Shown: in pieces, positions 1-8,214 of the stretch
How positions within the stretch are numbered: the stretch's first letter is position 1
How the letters are laid out: every line of letters starts with the position of its first letter
Assembly: GCA_017161655.1 (NCBI GenBank)
Contig: JADFCV010000001.1
Span: 593,795 to 634,906 of the forward strand
DNA from: Candidatus Sumerlaeota bacterium
GTDB taxonomy: Bacteria; Sumerlaeota; Sumerlaeia; Sumerlaeales; Sumerlaeaceae
DNA: 41,112 nt
Direction of reading: 5' to 3'
Position numbers and translations under genes: made by a program
Notes under the pieces: generated by a model
What the model was told of the DNA's origin: nothing
The model's database searches: none
The model's input: only the letters and a program-made list of their open reading frames with translations

Positions 1-1710
1 GACAACAATCTTAAAGGTTATCGTGGTATTCTTGGCGTTAACGAAGTTCGCGTTATTCCGCGCGAAGCCGTCGCCGCAGAGCTGCAAAATCTCAAGCACA
101 ACACGGTGCGCCCATTCCCTGTGTTGTTCGACATAACTGCAGTGGATGAGGTCGAGCGAAGTAGTCGGGACCCTGAGCTAAAAGAACGCTTTACGGTCTA
201 CTATCTGCTGTGGAGTCCGCAACGGAACGAACGGATCCTGCTGAAAGTTCCTGTTCCAGAAGCTGACCCAGTGGTTCCTAGCGCCTGCCAGGTTTTTAAA
301 AATGCGAATTGGTATGAGCGCGAGGTTTACGACATGTTTGGGATTCGCTTCTCTGGTCATCCGAACCAGAAGCGAATTCTCATGCCTGATTGGTGGGAAG
401 GCCATCCGCTGCGTAAAGATCATCCCAACCGCGCAACAGAAATGCCGCCCCTCGTGATTACCCCCGAGGATCTCGCGGAGTTCGACAAATTTGACTACAT
501 GGGGAACGGAGATTCTTATTTCCGAACTCGTGGGCCCAACGGCGAGGACCTCATGATTCTTAACATTGGGCCGAACCATCCAGGCACCCATGGAGTTCTG
601 CGTGTTGTGCTGGCCCTTGATGGCGAGTACATGGAGGACGTTTATCCGGTCATCGGATACCATCATCGTGGCGCAGAAAAAATGGCCGAGCGCCAAACAT
701 TCCACACTTATATCCCCTATTGTGACCGGGTTGACTATCTTGCTGGCGTCAACAATGAATTGCCATACGTGCTAGCTTGTGAACAGCTTGGGGGTGTGGA
801 GGTTCCTGAACGCGCACAGCTTATCCGCGTGCTGCTTTGCGAAATCTATCGTCTGTGCAACCATCTCGTCTGGTTTGGGACCTACGCTCATGACGTCGGC
901 GCAATGACGCCCGTCTTTTACACATTCCGCGAGCGCGAGTCTCTGTTTAAGATCATTGAGTTCATTACGGGTGGGCGTATGCACCCCAATTACTTGCGAA
1001 TTGGCGGTGTGTCAATGGATCTGCCACCGCACTGGCAAGATCCGATCCGCCTTTTTCTTAAGGATTTCGACAAGAACCTGTTGGAATACGAAAAACTCTT
1101 CCTGAAAAACCCGATCTTCAAAAGCCGCACGCAGGGTATCGGGAAGATGTCCGCGGAAGAATGTTGGGAGTGGGGAGTCACAGGGCCAAATCTGCGCGCA
1201 AGTGGCGTTGCCTTCGATTTGAGGAAAGCTGCGCCCTACTCGGGATACGATCGTTTTGATTTCGAAATTCCCACACATACGGATGGCGACTGTTACGCAC
1301 GTGGCATTGTTCGCCATGCGGAAATGTATCAAAGCGCTCGAATCATCTCGCAAGTGCTCGAACAAATGCCTGATGGGGATTACATTTCGAAGGACAATCG
1401 CTTTGCATTTCCCCCCAATAAAGCTGGAACGATGCTGCATATCGAGACACTTATCAACCATTTCCTCGCTGTTGGATGGGGACTTGATATGCCCGTTGGC
1501 GAAAGCTTTGCCATGGTTGAGCAGCCAAAAGGCATTGCGGGTTATTATGTTATCAGCGACGGCAAAACATCGGCTTACCGCCTCCGCATCCGGACCCCAA
1601 GTTTTGCTCACATGCAAACTTTGCCGGCACTGGCCAAAGGCCATTTACTCAGCGACCTGCTAGCTATTATTGGGGCTATGGATTACGTTTTAGCGGACAT
1701 TGATAGGTGA
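1..1710 (+). CDS. nuoCD: NADH-quinone oxidoreductase fused subunit C/D (NuoCD), 5' partial
   Basis: Peripheral-arm (Q-module) subunits of respiratory complex I, fused in one chain. The frame is open from base 1, so the true start lies upstream of the window; the GTG at 106 is only an internal valine. The NuoC (30 kDa) part occupies about the first 150 residues and shows the family signature around 313-430 (EREVYDMFGI, then GHPNQKRILMPDWW). NuoD (49 kDa) follows without a break, with NIGPNHPGTHGVLR near 565-600 and the quinone-site region near 730-930, and ends in DYVLADIDR, as in E. coli NuoCD. Separate nuoC and nuoD genes are the commoner state; the fusion is seen in enterobacteria and some other groups. 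nuoA and nuoB are expected just upstream but are outside the window. First gene visible of an eleven-gene nuo run. Confidence 0.96.
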   Translation, partial: DNNLKGYRGILGVNEVRVIPREAVAAELQNLKHNTVRPFPVLFDITAVDEVERSSRDPELKERFTVYYLLWSPQRNERILLKVPVPEADPVVPSACQVFKNANWYEREVYDMFGIRFSGHPNQKRILMPDWWEGHPLRKDHPNRATEMPPLVITPEDLAEFDKFDYMGNGDSYFRTRGPNGEDLMILNIGPNHPGTHGVLRVVLALDGEYMEDVYPVIGYHHRGAEKMAERQTFHTYIPYCDRVDYLAGVNNELPYVLACEQLGGVEVPERAQLIRVLLCEIYRLCNHLVWFGTYAHDVGAMTPVFYTFRERESLFKIIEFITGGRMHPNYLRIGGVSMDLPPHWQDPIRLFLKDFDKNLLEYEKLFLKNPIFKSRTQGIGKMSAEECWEWGVTGPNLRASGVAFDLRKAAPYSGYDRFDFEIPTHTDGDCYARGIVRHAEMYQSARIISQVLEQMPDGDYISKDNRFAFPPNKAGTMLHIETLINHFLAVGWGLDMPVGESFAMVEQPKGIAGYYVISDGKTSAYRLRIRTPSFAHMQTLPALAKGHLLSDLLAIIGAMDYVLADIDR

Positions 1711-1712
1711 CT

Positions 1713-2201
1713 ATGATTCCTGAGACGCTGCGAAAAGAATTGAGCGATCACTGTGCGCACTATCCATCGCGCCAGGTTGGACTCATCTATGTCCTGCAAA
1801 AGTTGCAAGAACACTACGGTGGCTGGCTCCCCGATGAAGCAATCTCGCAGGCAGCTGAGATAGTGGGAGTTCCAGAAGTTGAAGTGGAAGGAGTAGCCAC
1901 CTTCTACAACTGGTTTTTCCGAGAACCAGTTGGGAAGACAGTGATTGTCTGCTGCGATTCTGTTTCGTGCTACCTTTGTGGCAGCGAAAAGATTGTCGAG
2001 CACCTGGAGAACCGTCTAGGAATACGAATCGGAGAAACAACGCCGGACGGGCGCTTTACGCTCTTGCCGGTCGTATGTTTAGGGAACTGTGACCGGGCCC
2101 CAAGCATTATGGTCGGTGATCGACTTTATGAACGTGTGACTCCGGCGATGATAGACGAGATTCTTGCGAACGCGGAGATGCTTGCGGAGGGCAAGGAATG
2201 A
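1713..2201 (+). CDS. nuoE: NADH-quinone oxidoreductase subunit E (24 kDa, [2Fe-2S] N1a)
   Basis: Part of the NADH-dehydrogenase module of complex I, carrying the N1a [2Fe-2S] cluster beside NuoF. The 162-residue product has the thioredoxin-like NuoE pattern: C81 and C86 (CDSVSC) and C122 and C126 (CLGNC) match the C-x4-C and C-x3-C ligands of the family. The N-terminal helical part contains the usual GLIYVLQKLQEHYGGWLP stretch. I take the ATG at 1713 as start because AGGTGA lies just before it. A GTG at 1707 is in frame but overlaps the nuoCD stop. The stop overlaps the nuoF start by 4 bp (ATGA), which suggests translational coupling. Length is normal for the family. Confidence 0.96.
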   Translation: MIPETLRKELSDHCAHYPSRQVGLIYVLQKLQEHYGGWLPDEAISQAAEIVGVPEVEVEGVATFYNWFFREPVGKTVIVCCDSVSCYLCGSEKIVEHLENRLGIRIGETTPDGRFTLLPVVCLGNCDRAPSIMVGDRLYERVTPAMIDEILANAEMLAEGKE

Positions 2202-3466
2202 GCGAAAAAGTTTTGCTCAAAAATATCGACCCTAAGAATCCGCAACCGGTCACTTTCGAACAGTACGTCAAAAACGGCGGCTACGAAGGAGCACGTATCG
2301 CCCTCTCCAAAACGCCTCTCGAAGTGCAACAAATTGTGAAGGACAGTGGTCTTCGCGGCCGTGGTGGAGCAGGGTTTCCAACGGGATTGAAGTGGTCTTT
2401 TGTCCCGATGGACTACCAAGGGCAAAAGTACCTTATCTGCAATTGCGACGAGATGGAGCCAGGCACGTTCAAAGACCGTGCTCTTGTTTACGGCGACCCC
2501 CATCAACTCATCGAGGGCATGCTGATCGCGGCATACGCGATGCAGATGACCAAAGGCTTTATTTTTATTCGGTACGAGTACAAAAAAGGCGCTGAGATTC
2601 TAGATCGAGCAATTGCCGAAGCTGAACAACATGGGTGGCTGGGAAAAAACATTCAAGGTAGTGGCTTTGATTTTCATCTCGAGACGCACCTCAGCGCAGG
2701 CCGTTACATCTGCGGTGAGGAAACTGCGTTACTAAATAGTCTCGAAGGAAAGCGAGCGAACCCGCGAAGTAAGCCACCGTTTCCACAGATTCGCGGATTC
2801 CTCGGCCAGCCAACGATTGTCAACAATGTTGAGACTCTTTGTAATATCCCACACATCCTGGCGAAGGGACCTGAGTGGTACAAAAAACTGGGTCTCAATG
2901 GCAATGCAGGAACTAAACTGATGGGTGCTAGTGGCCGGGTTAAGACCCCCGGACTGTGGGAGCTCCCCATGGGAACTCCGCTGAGCGTCCTGCTCAACGA
3001 ATATGCTGGAGGACCTTCCCGCGAATTTCCCTTTAAGGCCGTGATTCCGGGCGCTCTTTCCACACCCATATTCACGCCGGAACAATTTGACACTCCCATG
3101 GATTTTGATTCTGTGGCGAAAGCTGGCTCGCGTCTCGGAACAGCGTGCGTCATCGTTTTCGATGAGGGCGACTGCATGGTAGCGGCCACAGCGAACATTA
3201 TGAAGTTTTACGCAAGAGAGTCTTGCGGCTTTTGCACGCCGTGCCGCGAAGGCATGCAATGGATTTACGACACTGTGTGTGCGATTCGTGATGGGCAAGG
3301 ACAGCCTAGCGATATGCAAGTGCTTGATGATCTTTCTCGGCATATTGCGCACACGTTCTGCGCGTTTGCCCCGGGAGCGCAGGATCCTTTTCTCAGTGCT
3401 ATTACGAAGTTCCGTCACGAATTTGAGGAGCACATCGCGAAACGAACGTGCAGTATTGCAAAGTGA
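2198..3466 (+). CDS. nuoF: NADH-quinone oxidoreductase subunit F (51 kDa, FMN and NADH binding)
   Basis: Oxidises NADH through FMN and passes electrons to cluster N3. The 422-residue protein has the glycine-rich NADH/FMN motif RGRGGAGFPTGLKWSF at about 53-68 and the second nucleotide site around 168-185 (GRYICGEETALLNSLEG). The N3 [4Fe-4S] ligands are C343, C346 and C349 (ESCGFCTPCREG) with a distal C388. All family landmarks are intact and the length is normal. The ATG at 2198 overlaps the nuoE stop (ATGA), preceded by GAGGGCAAGG. It forms the N-module with nuoE and nuoG, in the same order as E. coli. Confidence 0.97.
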   Translation: MSEKVLLKNIDPKNPQPVTFEQYVKNGGYEGARIALSKTPLEVQQIVKDSGLRGRGGAGFPTGLKWSFVPMDYQGQKYLICNCDEMEPGTFKDRALVYGDPHQLIEGMLIAAYAMQMTKGFIFIRYEYKKGAEILDRAIAEAEQHGWLGKNIQGSGFDFHLETHLSAGRYICGEETALLNSLEGKRANPRSKPPFPQIRGFLGQPTIVNNVETLCNIPHILAKGPEWYKKLGLNGNAGTKLMGASGRVKTPGLWELPMGTPLSVLLNEYAGGPSREFPFKAVIPGALSTPIFTPEQFDTPMDFDSVAKAGSRLGTACVIVFDEGDCMVAATANIMKFYARESCGFCTPCREGMQWIYDTVCAIRDGQGQPSDMQVLDDLSRHIAHTFCAFAPGAQDPFLSAITKFRHEFEEHIAKRTCSIAK

Positions 3467-3471
3467 GGCAT

Positions 3472-5814
3472 ATGAGCGAGCTCGTTAAAATTAGCATTGA
3501 TGGCCAGGAGTACCAGGTGCCTGCAGGTGCCAATTTACTTCAGGTGTGCCTCGATCTGGGACTTATGGTCCCGCATTTCTGCTATCATGAAGCCCTTGGG
3601 CCAGCGGGGTCCTGTCGTCTGTGCGCAGCCATGGTTGCGCCTTCAGCGGAGAAACCTGCCCAACTCGTGATGACCTGTATGACGAAGGTTTCCGAGGGGA
3701 TGGTCGTGAAGATACAGGATCCCTACGCGAAGGATTTCCGGCGCGGTGTGATCGAGTACCTCATGCTCAACCACCCCCACGATTGTCCTGTTTGCGACGA
3801 AGGCGGCGAGTGCATGCTTCAGGACATGACGGTGCTATCCGAGCATATTCACCGACGGTCTCGATTCCCAAAGCGAACCTGGCGCAATCAATACTTGGGG
3901 CCACTCATCCATCACGAGATGAATCGGTGCATTACCTGTTACCGATGCGTGCGGTTTTACAGAGAATACGCGCTGGGGAAAGATCTCGGTGTTTTTGGCT
4001 CACGCGACCGCGTCTATTTTGGGCGAGTCAAGGACGGCGTTCTTGAGAGTGAGTTTGCTGGAAACCTCGTCGATGTCTGTCCCACAGGGGTTTTCACAAA
4101 CAAACGTTTCCGTGAAGTTTATTCGCGTCCGTGGGATTTGCATACGGCACGTGCTATTTGTGTGCACTGCAGTATTGGCTGTAACCTACTTCCCGGGGGA
4201 CGCCACAGAACTCTGCGACGCATCAAACCCCATCCTCATAAGGAGCTTAACCGGTTCTTCATCTGTGATCGAGGACGATATGGAGGTGAATACGTCAACC
4301 TGTACCCGCGTCAGACGCGTCCGACAATTGCAGGAACGGAAGTCGGATTCCGTGAGGCCATTCACCATGCAGCAACACAATTGCGTGGCATCGTTGAACA
4401 GCACGGCACAAAGGCGATTGTAGCTCTTGGATCGTCCCGCGCCTCTTTGGAGACTAATGCCGCTCTTAATCTCCTGTTTAAAGCTCTAGGCGCAGAGCCA
4501 CAGATTGTTTACTACGATAGTGACGAAGAATACGCAGCAGTTCGGTTAGCTGCTTCGCTCACCACAAGTCGCGCAATTACTGTGCCCACTCTTGTGGAGA
4601 TGGAGAAATGTGACTTTGTCCTCAGTATTGGTGGGGATCTGACGGGCGAAGCCCCCATGTTTGACCTGTCCGTTCGCCAGGCTATACGAGCGGGGGCTGC
4701 GTTTTTCGTTATTAGCCCAAGAGCAGGAAAACTTGATGAGTTTGCTCGTTCTGTACTTCGCGTACGCCCCGATGCTCTTGCACAGGCTGTTGAGAAAATC
4801 CTACAAGCGCTAAGCAATCCCGCAGAAACGATCGCGCCGGAAATTGCTGACATTGTACAAGCTCTTCGCAGTGCGAAAAAGCCTCTCTTCCTCTGCTCTG
4901 CGATTCATGGTGATGTGGCTCTCATAAAAGCAACCTATGACTTGGCCAAAGCTGCACATCAGGAGAATCGCCCCTGTTTCTTGGCCTACTACTACCCGGC
5001 AGCAAACTCCGTGGGAGTGGCGTTGGCGAATGATTCATTGGAACCAACGAAAGCACTCGATCTCCTCCGCACCGGTACAGCAAAGGCTGTCATCGCTGTC
5101 GAACACGACCTGGCGACATTTTTCGGGAATCTGGAAAACGCAAAAGGCATACTCGAGAAATGTGCATTTTCAATGATCGTTAGCTCAGTCGATTCCATCC
5201 CCCCAGACATGGCTACTGTTTGGCTACCAGCTTCTCCTCATTATCTCACAAGCGGGAAATTTGTAAATTATGAAGGGCGAGTCCAGCATTCTGAGGGATT
5301 GAGTCTGGCGACGCCTCTTACCGATGGCCCAGCCGATCTCCTTCTATCTCTCATCGAAGATTTGGGGAAGAGTGCATTGCTGGAACAAGCACAGTACTCC
5401 GACATTTTCGCCGTCGCAGCCGAGCAAAATGTTGAACTTGATGAACTGACGGCTAAAGATGGGGGGATCTTCATTCGCGGACAGCTGCGTCCCACAGACC
5501 TCATGCGAGATTCCTCTCCTTCCCTGCCAAAACGAGAAATGATTCGATGGGACATCATACAGACTTTTGGCTCAGAGGAGCTCAGTGCGCTGGCCCCACC
5601 CATCGCTGAACTTGCGGCACCGGCTCGGATCGAAATGCATCCTGATGACATGGCGCAACAAAACATCGCAGAAGGCGATTTCGTACCTGTTCCTGATACA
5701 CCTTCAATGAAACTGAAAGTGGTCCCGAATCCAAATCTTGCCCGGGGGACTTTTGCCGTACCCCGTTTGCCCGCGCACGTTGCTAGCCAGGTTCCTGTGG
5801 AGGTTCAAGCGTGA
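3472..5814 (+). CDS. nuoG: NADH-quinone oxidoreductase subunit G (75 kDa, multi-cluster Fe-S)
   Basis: Electron-wire subunit of complex I, 780 residues. N-terminal ferredoxin domain with N1b ligands C37, C48, C51, C69. N5 ligands H101, C105, C108, C114. N4 ligands C153, C156, C159, C203. A fourth set, C230-x2-C233-x3-C237 and C265 (in CDRGRYGGEYVN), matches the extra N7 cluster kept in E. coli and Thermus but lost in mitochondrial enzymes. The C-terminal two thirds is a molybdopterin-oxidoreductase-like fold without obvious cofactor residues, as usual. The start is the ATG at 3472, preceded by AAGTGAGG; an upstream in-frame GTG at 3448 lies inside nuoF. The end overlaps nuoH by 4 bp. Confidence 0.96.
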   Translation: MSELVKISIDGQEYQVPAGANLLQVCLDLGLMVPHFCYHEALGPAGSCRLCAAMVAPSAEKPAQLVMTCMTKVSEGMVVKIQDPYAKDFRRGVIEYLMLNHPHDCPVCDEGGECMLQDMTVLSEHIHRRSRFPKRTWRNQYLGPLIHHEMNRCITCYRCVRFYREYALGKDLGVFGSRDRVYFGRVKDGVLESEFAGNLVDVCPTGVFTNKRFREVYSRPWDLHTARAICVHCSIGCNLLPGGRHRTLRRIKPHPHKELNRFFICDRGRYGGEYVNLYPRQTRPTIAGTEVGFREAIHHAATQLRGIVEQHGTKAIVALGSSRASLETNAALNLLFKALGAEPQIVYYDSDEEYAAVRLAASLTTSRAITVPTLVEMEKCDFVLSIGGDLTGEAPMFDLSVRQAIRAGAAFFVISPRAGKLDEFARSVLRVRPDALAQAVEKILQALSNPAETIAPEIADIVQALRSAKKPLFLCSAIHGDVALIKATYDLAKAAHQENRPCFLAYYYPAANSVGVALANDSLEPTKALDLLRTGTAKAVIAVEHDLATFFGNLENAKGILEKCAFSMIVSSVDSIPPDMATVWLPASPHYLTSGKFVNYEGRVQHSEGLSLATPLTDGPADLLLSLIEDLGKSALLEQAQYSDIFAVAAEQNVELDELTAKDGGIFIRGQLRPTDLMRDSSPSLPKREMIRWDIIQTFGSEELSALAPPIAELAAPARIEMHPDDMAQQNIAEGDFVPVPDTPSMKLKVVPNPNLARGTFAVPRLPAHVASQVPVEVQA

Positions 5815-6845
5815 TCCAAGGAGTACTTGTTCTCGACATTGTGAACAAGCTGCCGGCGTGGCAGCTTGCAATTCTGGCTACATTGCTGAAAGGCGCAGTC
5901 GTCTTGTTTGTCCTCCTCACCTTAGCGGGATATGCCGTTTATGTGGAGCGCAAAGTGATTGCGCGTCTACAGAACCGTGTTGGCCCGAACCGCGCCGGAC
6001 CATGGGGATTATTGCAACCCTTGGCGGACGTTTTGAAACTTCTAACAAAAGAAGAATCCTATCCCCCTTTTGTTAACAAGGTGCTTTTCCTTTTGGCTCC
6101 AGCTATTATAGCCATCACGGGGTTGCTTGGTTTTGCCATAGTGCCGATTGGTGACAGCCCGTGGTTGGTTATATCCGATCTTAACCTGGGCCTTCTTTTC
6201 TTTCTGGCGTTAAGTTCCCTAGGGGTTTACAGCATTGTGCTGGCTGGTTGGTCATCGAACAGTAAATATGCCGTGCTGGGTGGTCTACGGGCCACCGCCC
6301 AAATGATTAGCTACGAGCTTTCCATGGCGCTCTCTCTGCTCGCGGTAGTTCTCATGGCCGGGAGCTTTCAGCTTTCTCAGATCGCACGAGCACAGTCGCC
6401 AGTTTGGTTTATTTTCCTACAGCCAATAGGATTTCTTGTCTTTCTCACCGCAATGGTGGCCGAATCTCGGCGCACTCCTTTTGACATCCCCGAAGCTGAA
6501 AACGAGATCGTCGCGGGATTCCACACCGAGTACAGCAGCATGAAATTCGCGTTATTCTTTCTTGGCGAATATATGGGGATTGTTCTGCTGAGCTTCATCA
6601 TCAGCATCGCATATCTTGGGGGGTGGTCCGGGCCGTTTGTTTCAGGACCATGGTGGCTTTTCCTCAAAGTCGCTTTCTTTGTGTTCTTCTTCATTTGGAT
6701 TAGAACGACCTATCCCCGTCTGCGTTATGACCACCTCATGACGCTGGGCTGGAAGTATCTTTTGCCGCTTTCGATACTAAACCTAATCCTGACGGCGCTG
6801 CTAGGGTTGGTCTTTCCCTCGTTAGTGCCACATGCGCTGCGCTGA
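5811..6845 (+). CDS. nuoH: NADH-quinone oxidoreductase subunit H (membrane)
   Basis: Membrane subunit at the junction of the two arms, forming part of the quinone chamber. The 344-residue product has about eight hydrophobic segments. Family signatures include [20 protein letters not shown] at residues 45-64 and the acidic loop [20 protein letters not shown] near 222-241. The GTG start at 5811 overlaps the nuoG stop (GTGA) and has GAGG about 10 bases upstream. No ATG is available nearby, so a coupled GTG start is most likely. Length is normal. Confidence 0.96.
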   Translation: MIQGVLVLDIVNKLPAWQLAILATLLKGAVVLFVLLTLAGYAVYVERKVIARLQNRVGPNRAGPWGLLQPLADVLKLLTKEESYPPFVNKVLFLLAPAIIAITGLLGFAIVPIGDSPWLVISDLNLGLLFFLALSSLGVYSIVLAGWSSNSKYAVLGGLRATAQMISYELSMALSLLAVVLMAGSFQLSQIARAQSPVWFIFLQPIGFLVFLTAMVAESRRTPFDIPEAENEIVAGFHTEYSSMKFALFFLGEYMGIVLLSFIISIAYLGGWSGPFVSGPWWLFLKVAFFVFFFIWIRTTYPRLRYDHLMTLGWKYLLPLSILNLILTALLGLVFPSLVPHALR

Positions 6846-6858
6846 AAGGGATGAGCGT

Positions 6859-7377
6859 ATGATCCGCGATTTACTGACTGGGCTTCAGATTACAGCAAAG
6901 TACATCTTTCGCCGTCCCATAACATTTGAGTACCCGGAGGAAAAACCGATTATCCCGCCACGCTGGAGGGGTCGGATCGTCCTGACAAGCGATCCTGATG
7001 GCGAGGAGCGTTGTGTGGCCTGCTATTTGTGTCAGGCTGTGTGCCCGGTGCAATGCATCGACCTTCAAGCCACCCATCGCCCCGATGGGCGTCGGGTGGC
7101 GGCGAAATTTGACATCAACTTTGCGCGATGCATTTTCTGCGGCTTCTGTGAAGAAGCATGTCCAACTTATGCCATTCAGCTCACTCCCGACTTTGAAATG
7201 TCTGCGACAGAACGGAGCAGCTTGCTTTACCACAAAGAAGATTTGCAGATTTCGGGAACAGGCAAGCATCCCGAATACAGTTTCTGGAAAGTGTCGGGGG
7301 TGGCCATCGGCGGCAAAGACAAGGGACAAGGGCTTAATGAAGAGCCTCCAACGAATTATAGGAGCAACATGCCATGA
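6859..7377 (+). CDS. nuoI: NADH-quinone oxidoreductase subunit I (2x[4Fe-4S], N6a/N6b)
   Basis: Ferredoxin-like subunit linking NuoG to NuoB in complex I. The 172-residue protein has two [4Fe-4S] motifs: C52-x2-C55-x2-C58-x3-C62-P and C91-x2-C94-x2-C97-x3-C101-P. The ATG at 6859 gives the usual N-terminus (MIRDLLTGLQ), and AAAGGGATGAG lies upstream. An in-frame ATG at 6832 is inside nuoH and would add an unusual cysteine-containing extension. The C-terminus after residue 140 is longer and more polar than in many homologues. It overlaps nuoJ by 4 bp (ATGA). Confidence 0.96.
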   Translation: MIRDLLTGLQITAKYIFRRPITFEYPEEKPIIPPRWRGRIVLTSDPDGEERCVACYLCQAVCPVQCIDLQATHRPDGRRVAAKFDINFARCIFCGFCEEACPTYAIQLTPDFEMSATERSSLLYHKEDLQISGTGKHPEYSFWKVSGVAIGGKDKGQGLNEEPPTNYRSNMP

Positions 7378-7913
7378 CGTTGCTGGCTGTGATCTTTTAC
7401 ATAGCGGCAGCTGTGGCGATCTTGGCCACAGGGGCTGTCCTCTTTGCACGAAATGCCGTTAATGCCGTGCTCTACCTGCTTGTTTCCCTATTCGGCGTGG
7501 CATTGATGATGTACTCCCTCGGCGGGGCTTTCGTGGCAATCCTGGAAATCATTGTTTATGCGGGCGCAATTGTTGTGCTGTTCCTCTTCGTGATCATGAT
7601 GCTTAACATCGCTCGAATCGAACAGCACAAAGACCTGCAGCCGCCTACTCGTCCCCAGTTACTCGTCCCTGTCATCCTGGCTCTGGTACTTATGGCGGAT
7701 TTGGGAATTGCAATTTACGCTGCTGCGGCTGGGGTCTCGAGTGGAAAGACAATCACTGTCACAGCCATTGGTGAAACGCTTTATCGTCAGCATTATCTCG
7801 GTGTGGAACTAGCCTCTCTTGTTTTACTTATCGGGCTCATTGGCGCTCTACATCTCGGCTCAGCAGCTTGGTTCACTCATCAAAAGGAGGCCAACCAGGA
7901 TGGTACCTGCTGA
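7374..7913 (+). CDS. nuoJ: NADH-quinone oxidoreductase subunit J (membrane)
   Basis: Small membrane-arm subunit of complex I, 179 residues with five hydrophobic segments. The third contains the conserved EIIVYAGAIVVLFLFVIMM stretch, where the pi-bulge helix of the proton path sits in this family. The ATG at 7374 overlaps the nuoI stop, and AGGAGC lies just upstream. The last 14 bases overlap the start of nuoK. Length and position match E. coli nuoJ. Confidence 0.95.
   Translation: MTLLAVIFYIAAAVAILATGAVLFARNAVNAVLYLLVSLFGVALMMYSLGGAFVAILEIIVYAGAIVVLFLFVIMMLNIARIEQHKDLQPPTRPQLLVPVILALVLMADLGIAIYAAAAGVSSGKTITVTAIGETLYRQHYLGVELASLVLLIGLIGALHLGSAAWFTHQKEANQDGTC
7882..7890 (+). promoter_or_regulatory. 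Strong Shine-Dalgarno of nuoK
   Basis: AAAAGGAGG lies 9 bases before the ATG at 7900, inside the end of nuoJ. It fixes the nuoK start: the frame is open further upstream from 7819, but that extension would overlap nuoJ by 95 bp and break the normal NuoK length. Confidence 0.75.
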
Positions 7914-8205
7914 ACATGCCCTCATTGTGGCAACGATACTCTTTTGCTTGGGAGCAATTGGGGTTCTCGTTCGGCGTAATTTTCTTTTTGTGCTGATGGC
8001 AATTGAGATCATGCTCAATGCTGCCGGGCTTGCTTTTGTGGCAGCTTCCGGAATTCACGGCCAACCTGACGGCCAAATCTTCTTTCTATTCATTTTACCC
8101 GTTGCCGCCGCAGAGGTCGCCATTGGGTTGGCTTTGGGCGTACTTTTGAGATTGCGTTACGGAACTCTCGATCTCTGGCAAATTGCTCAAACGCGGGAGG
8201 ACTAA
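7900..8205 (+). CDS. nuoK: NADH-quinone oxidoreductase subunit K (membrane)
   Basis: Mrp-like (MnhC-type) membrane-arm subunit of complex I, 101 residues with three transmembrane helices, the usual NuoK size. Two conserved membrane glutamates are visible: one in LMAIEIMLNAAGLAF (about residue 36) and one in PVAAAEVAIGLALGVLL (about residue 72). Both are central to proton transfer in the family. The start overlaps nuoJ by 14 bp and is set by the strong ribosome site at 7882-7890. nuoL follows after 9 bp. Confidence 0.95.
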   Translation: MVPAEHALIVATILFCLGAIGVLVRRNFLFVLMAIEIMLNAAGLAFVAASGIHGQPDGQIFFLFILPVAAAEVAIGLALGVLLRLRYGTLDLWQIAQTRED

Positions 8206-8214
8206 GCTTCAAGG

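Noticed and set aside
2732..3433. Minus-strand frame of 233 codons opposite nuoF
   Set aside because: Antisense shadow of nuoF; no homology or start signal.
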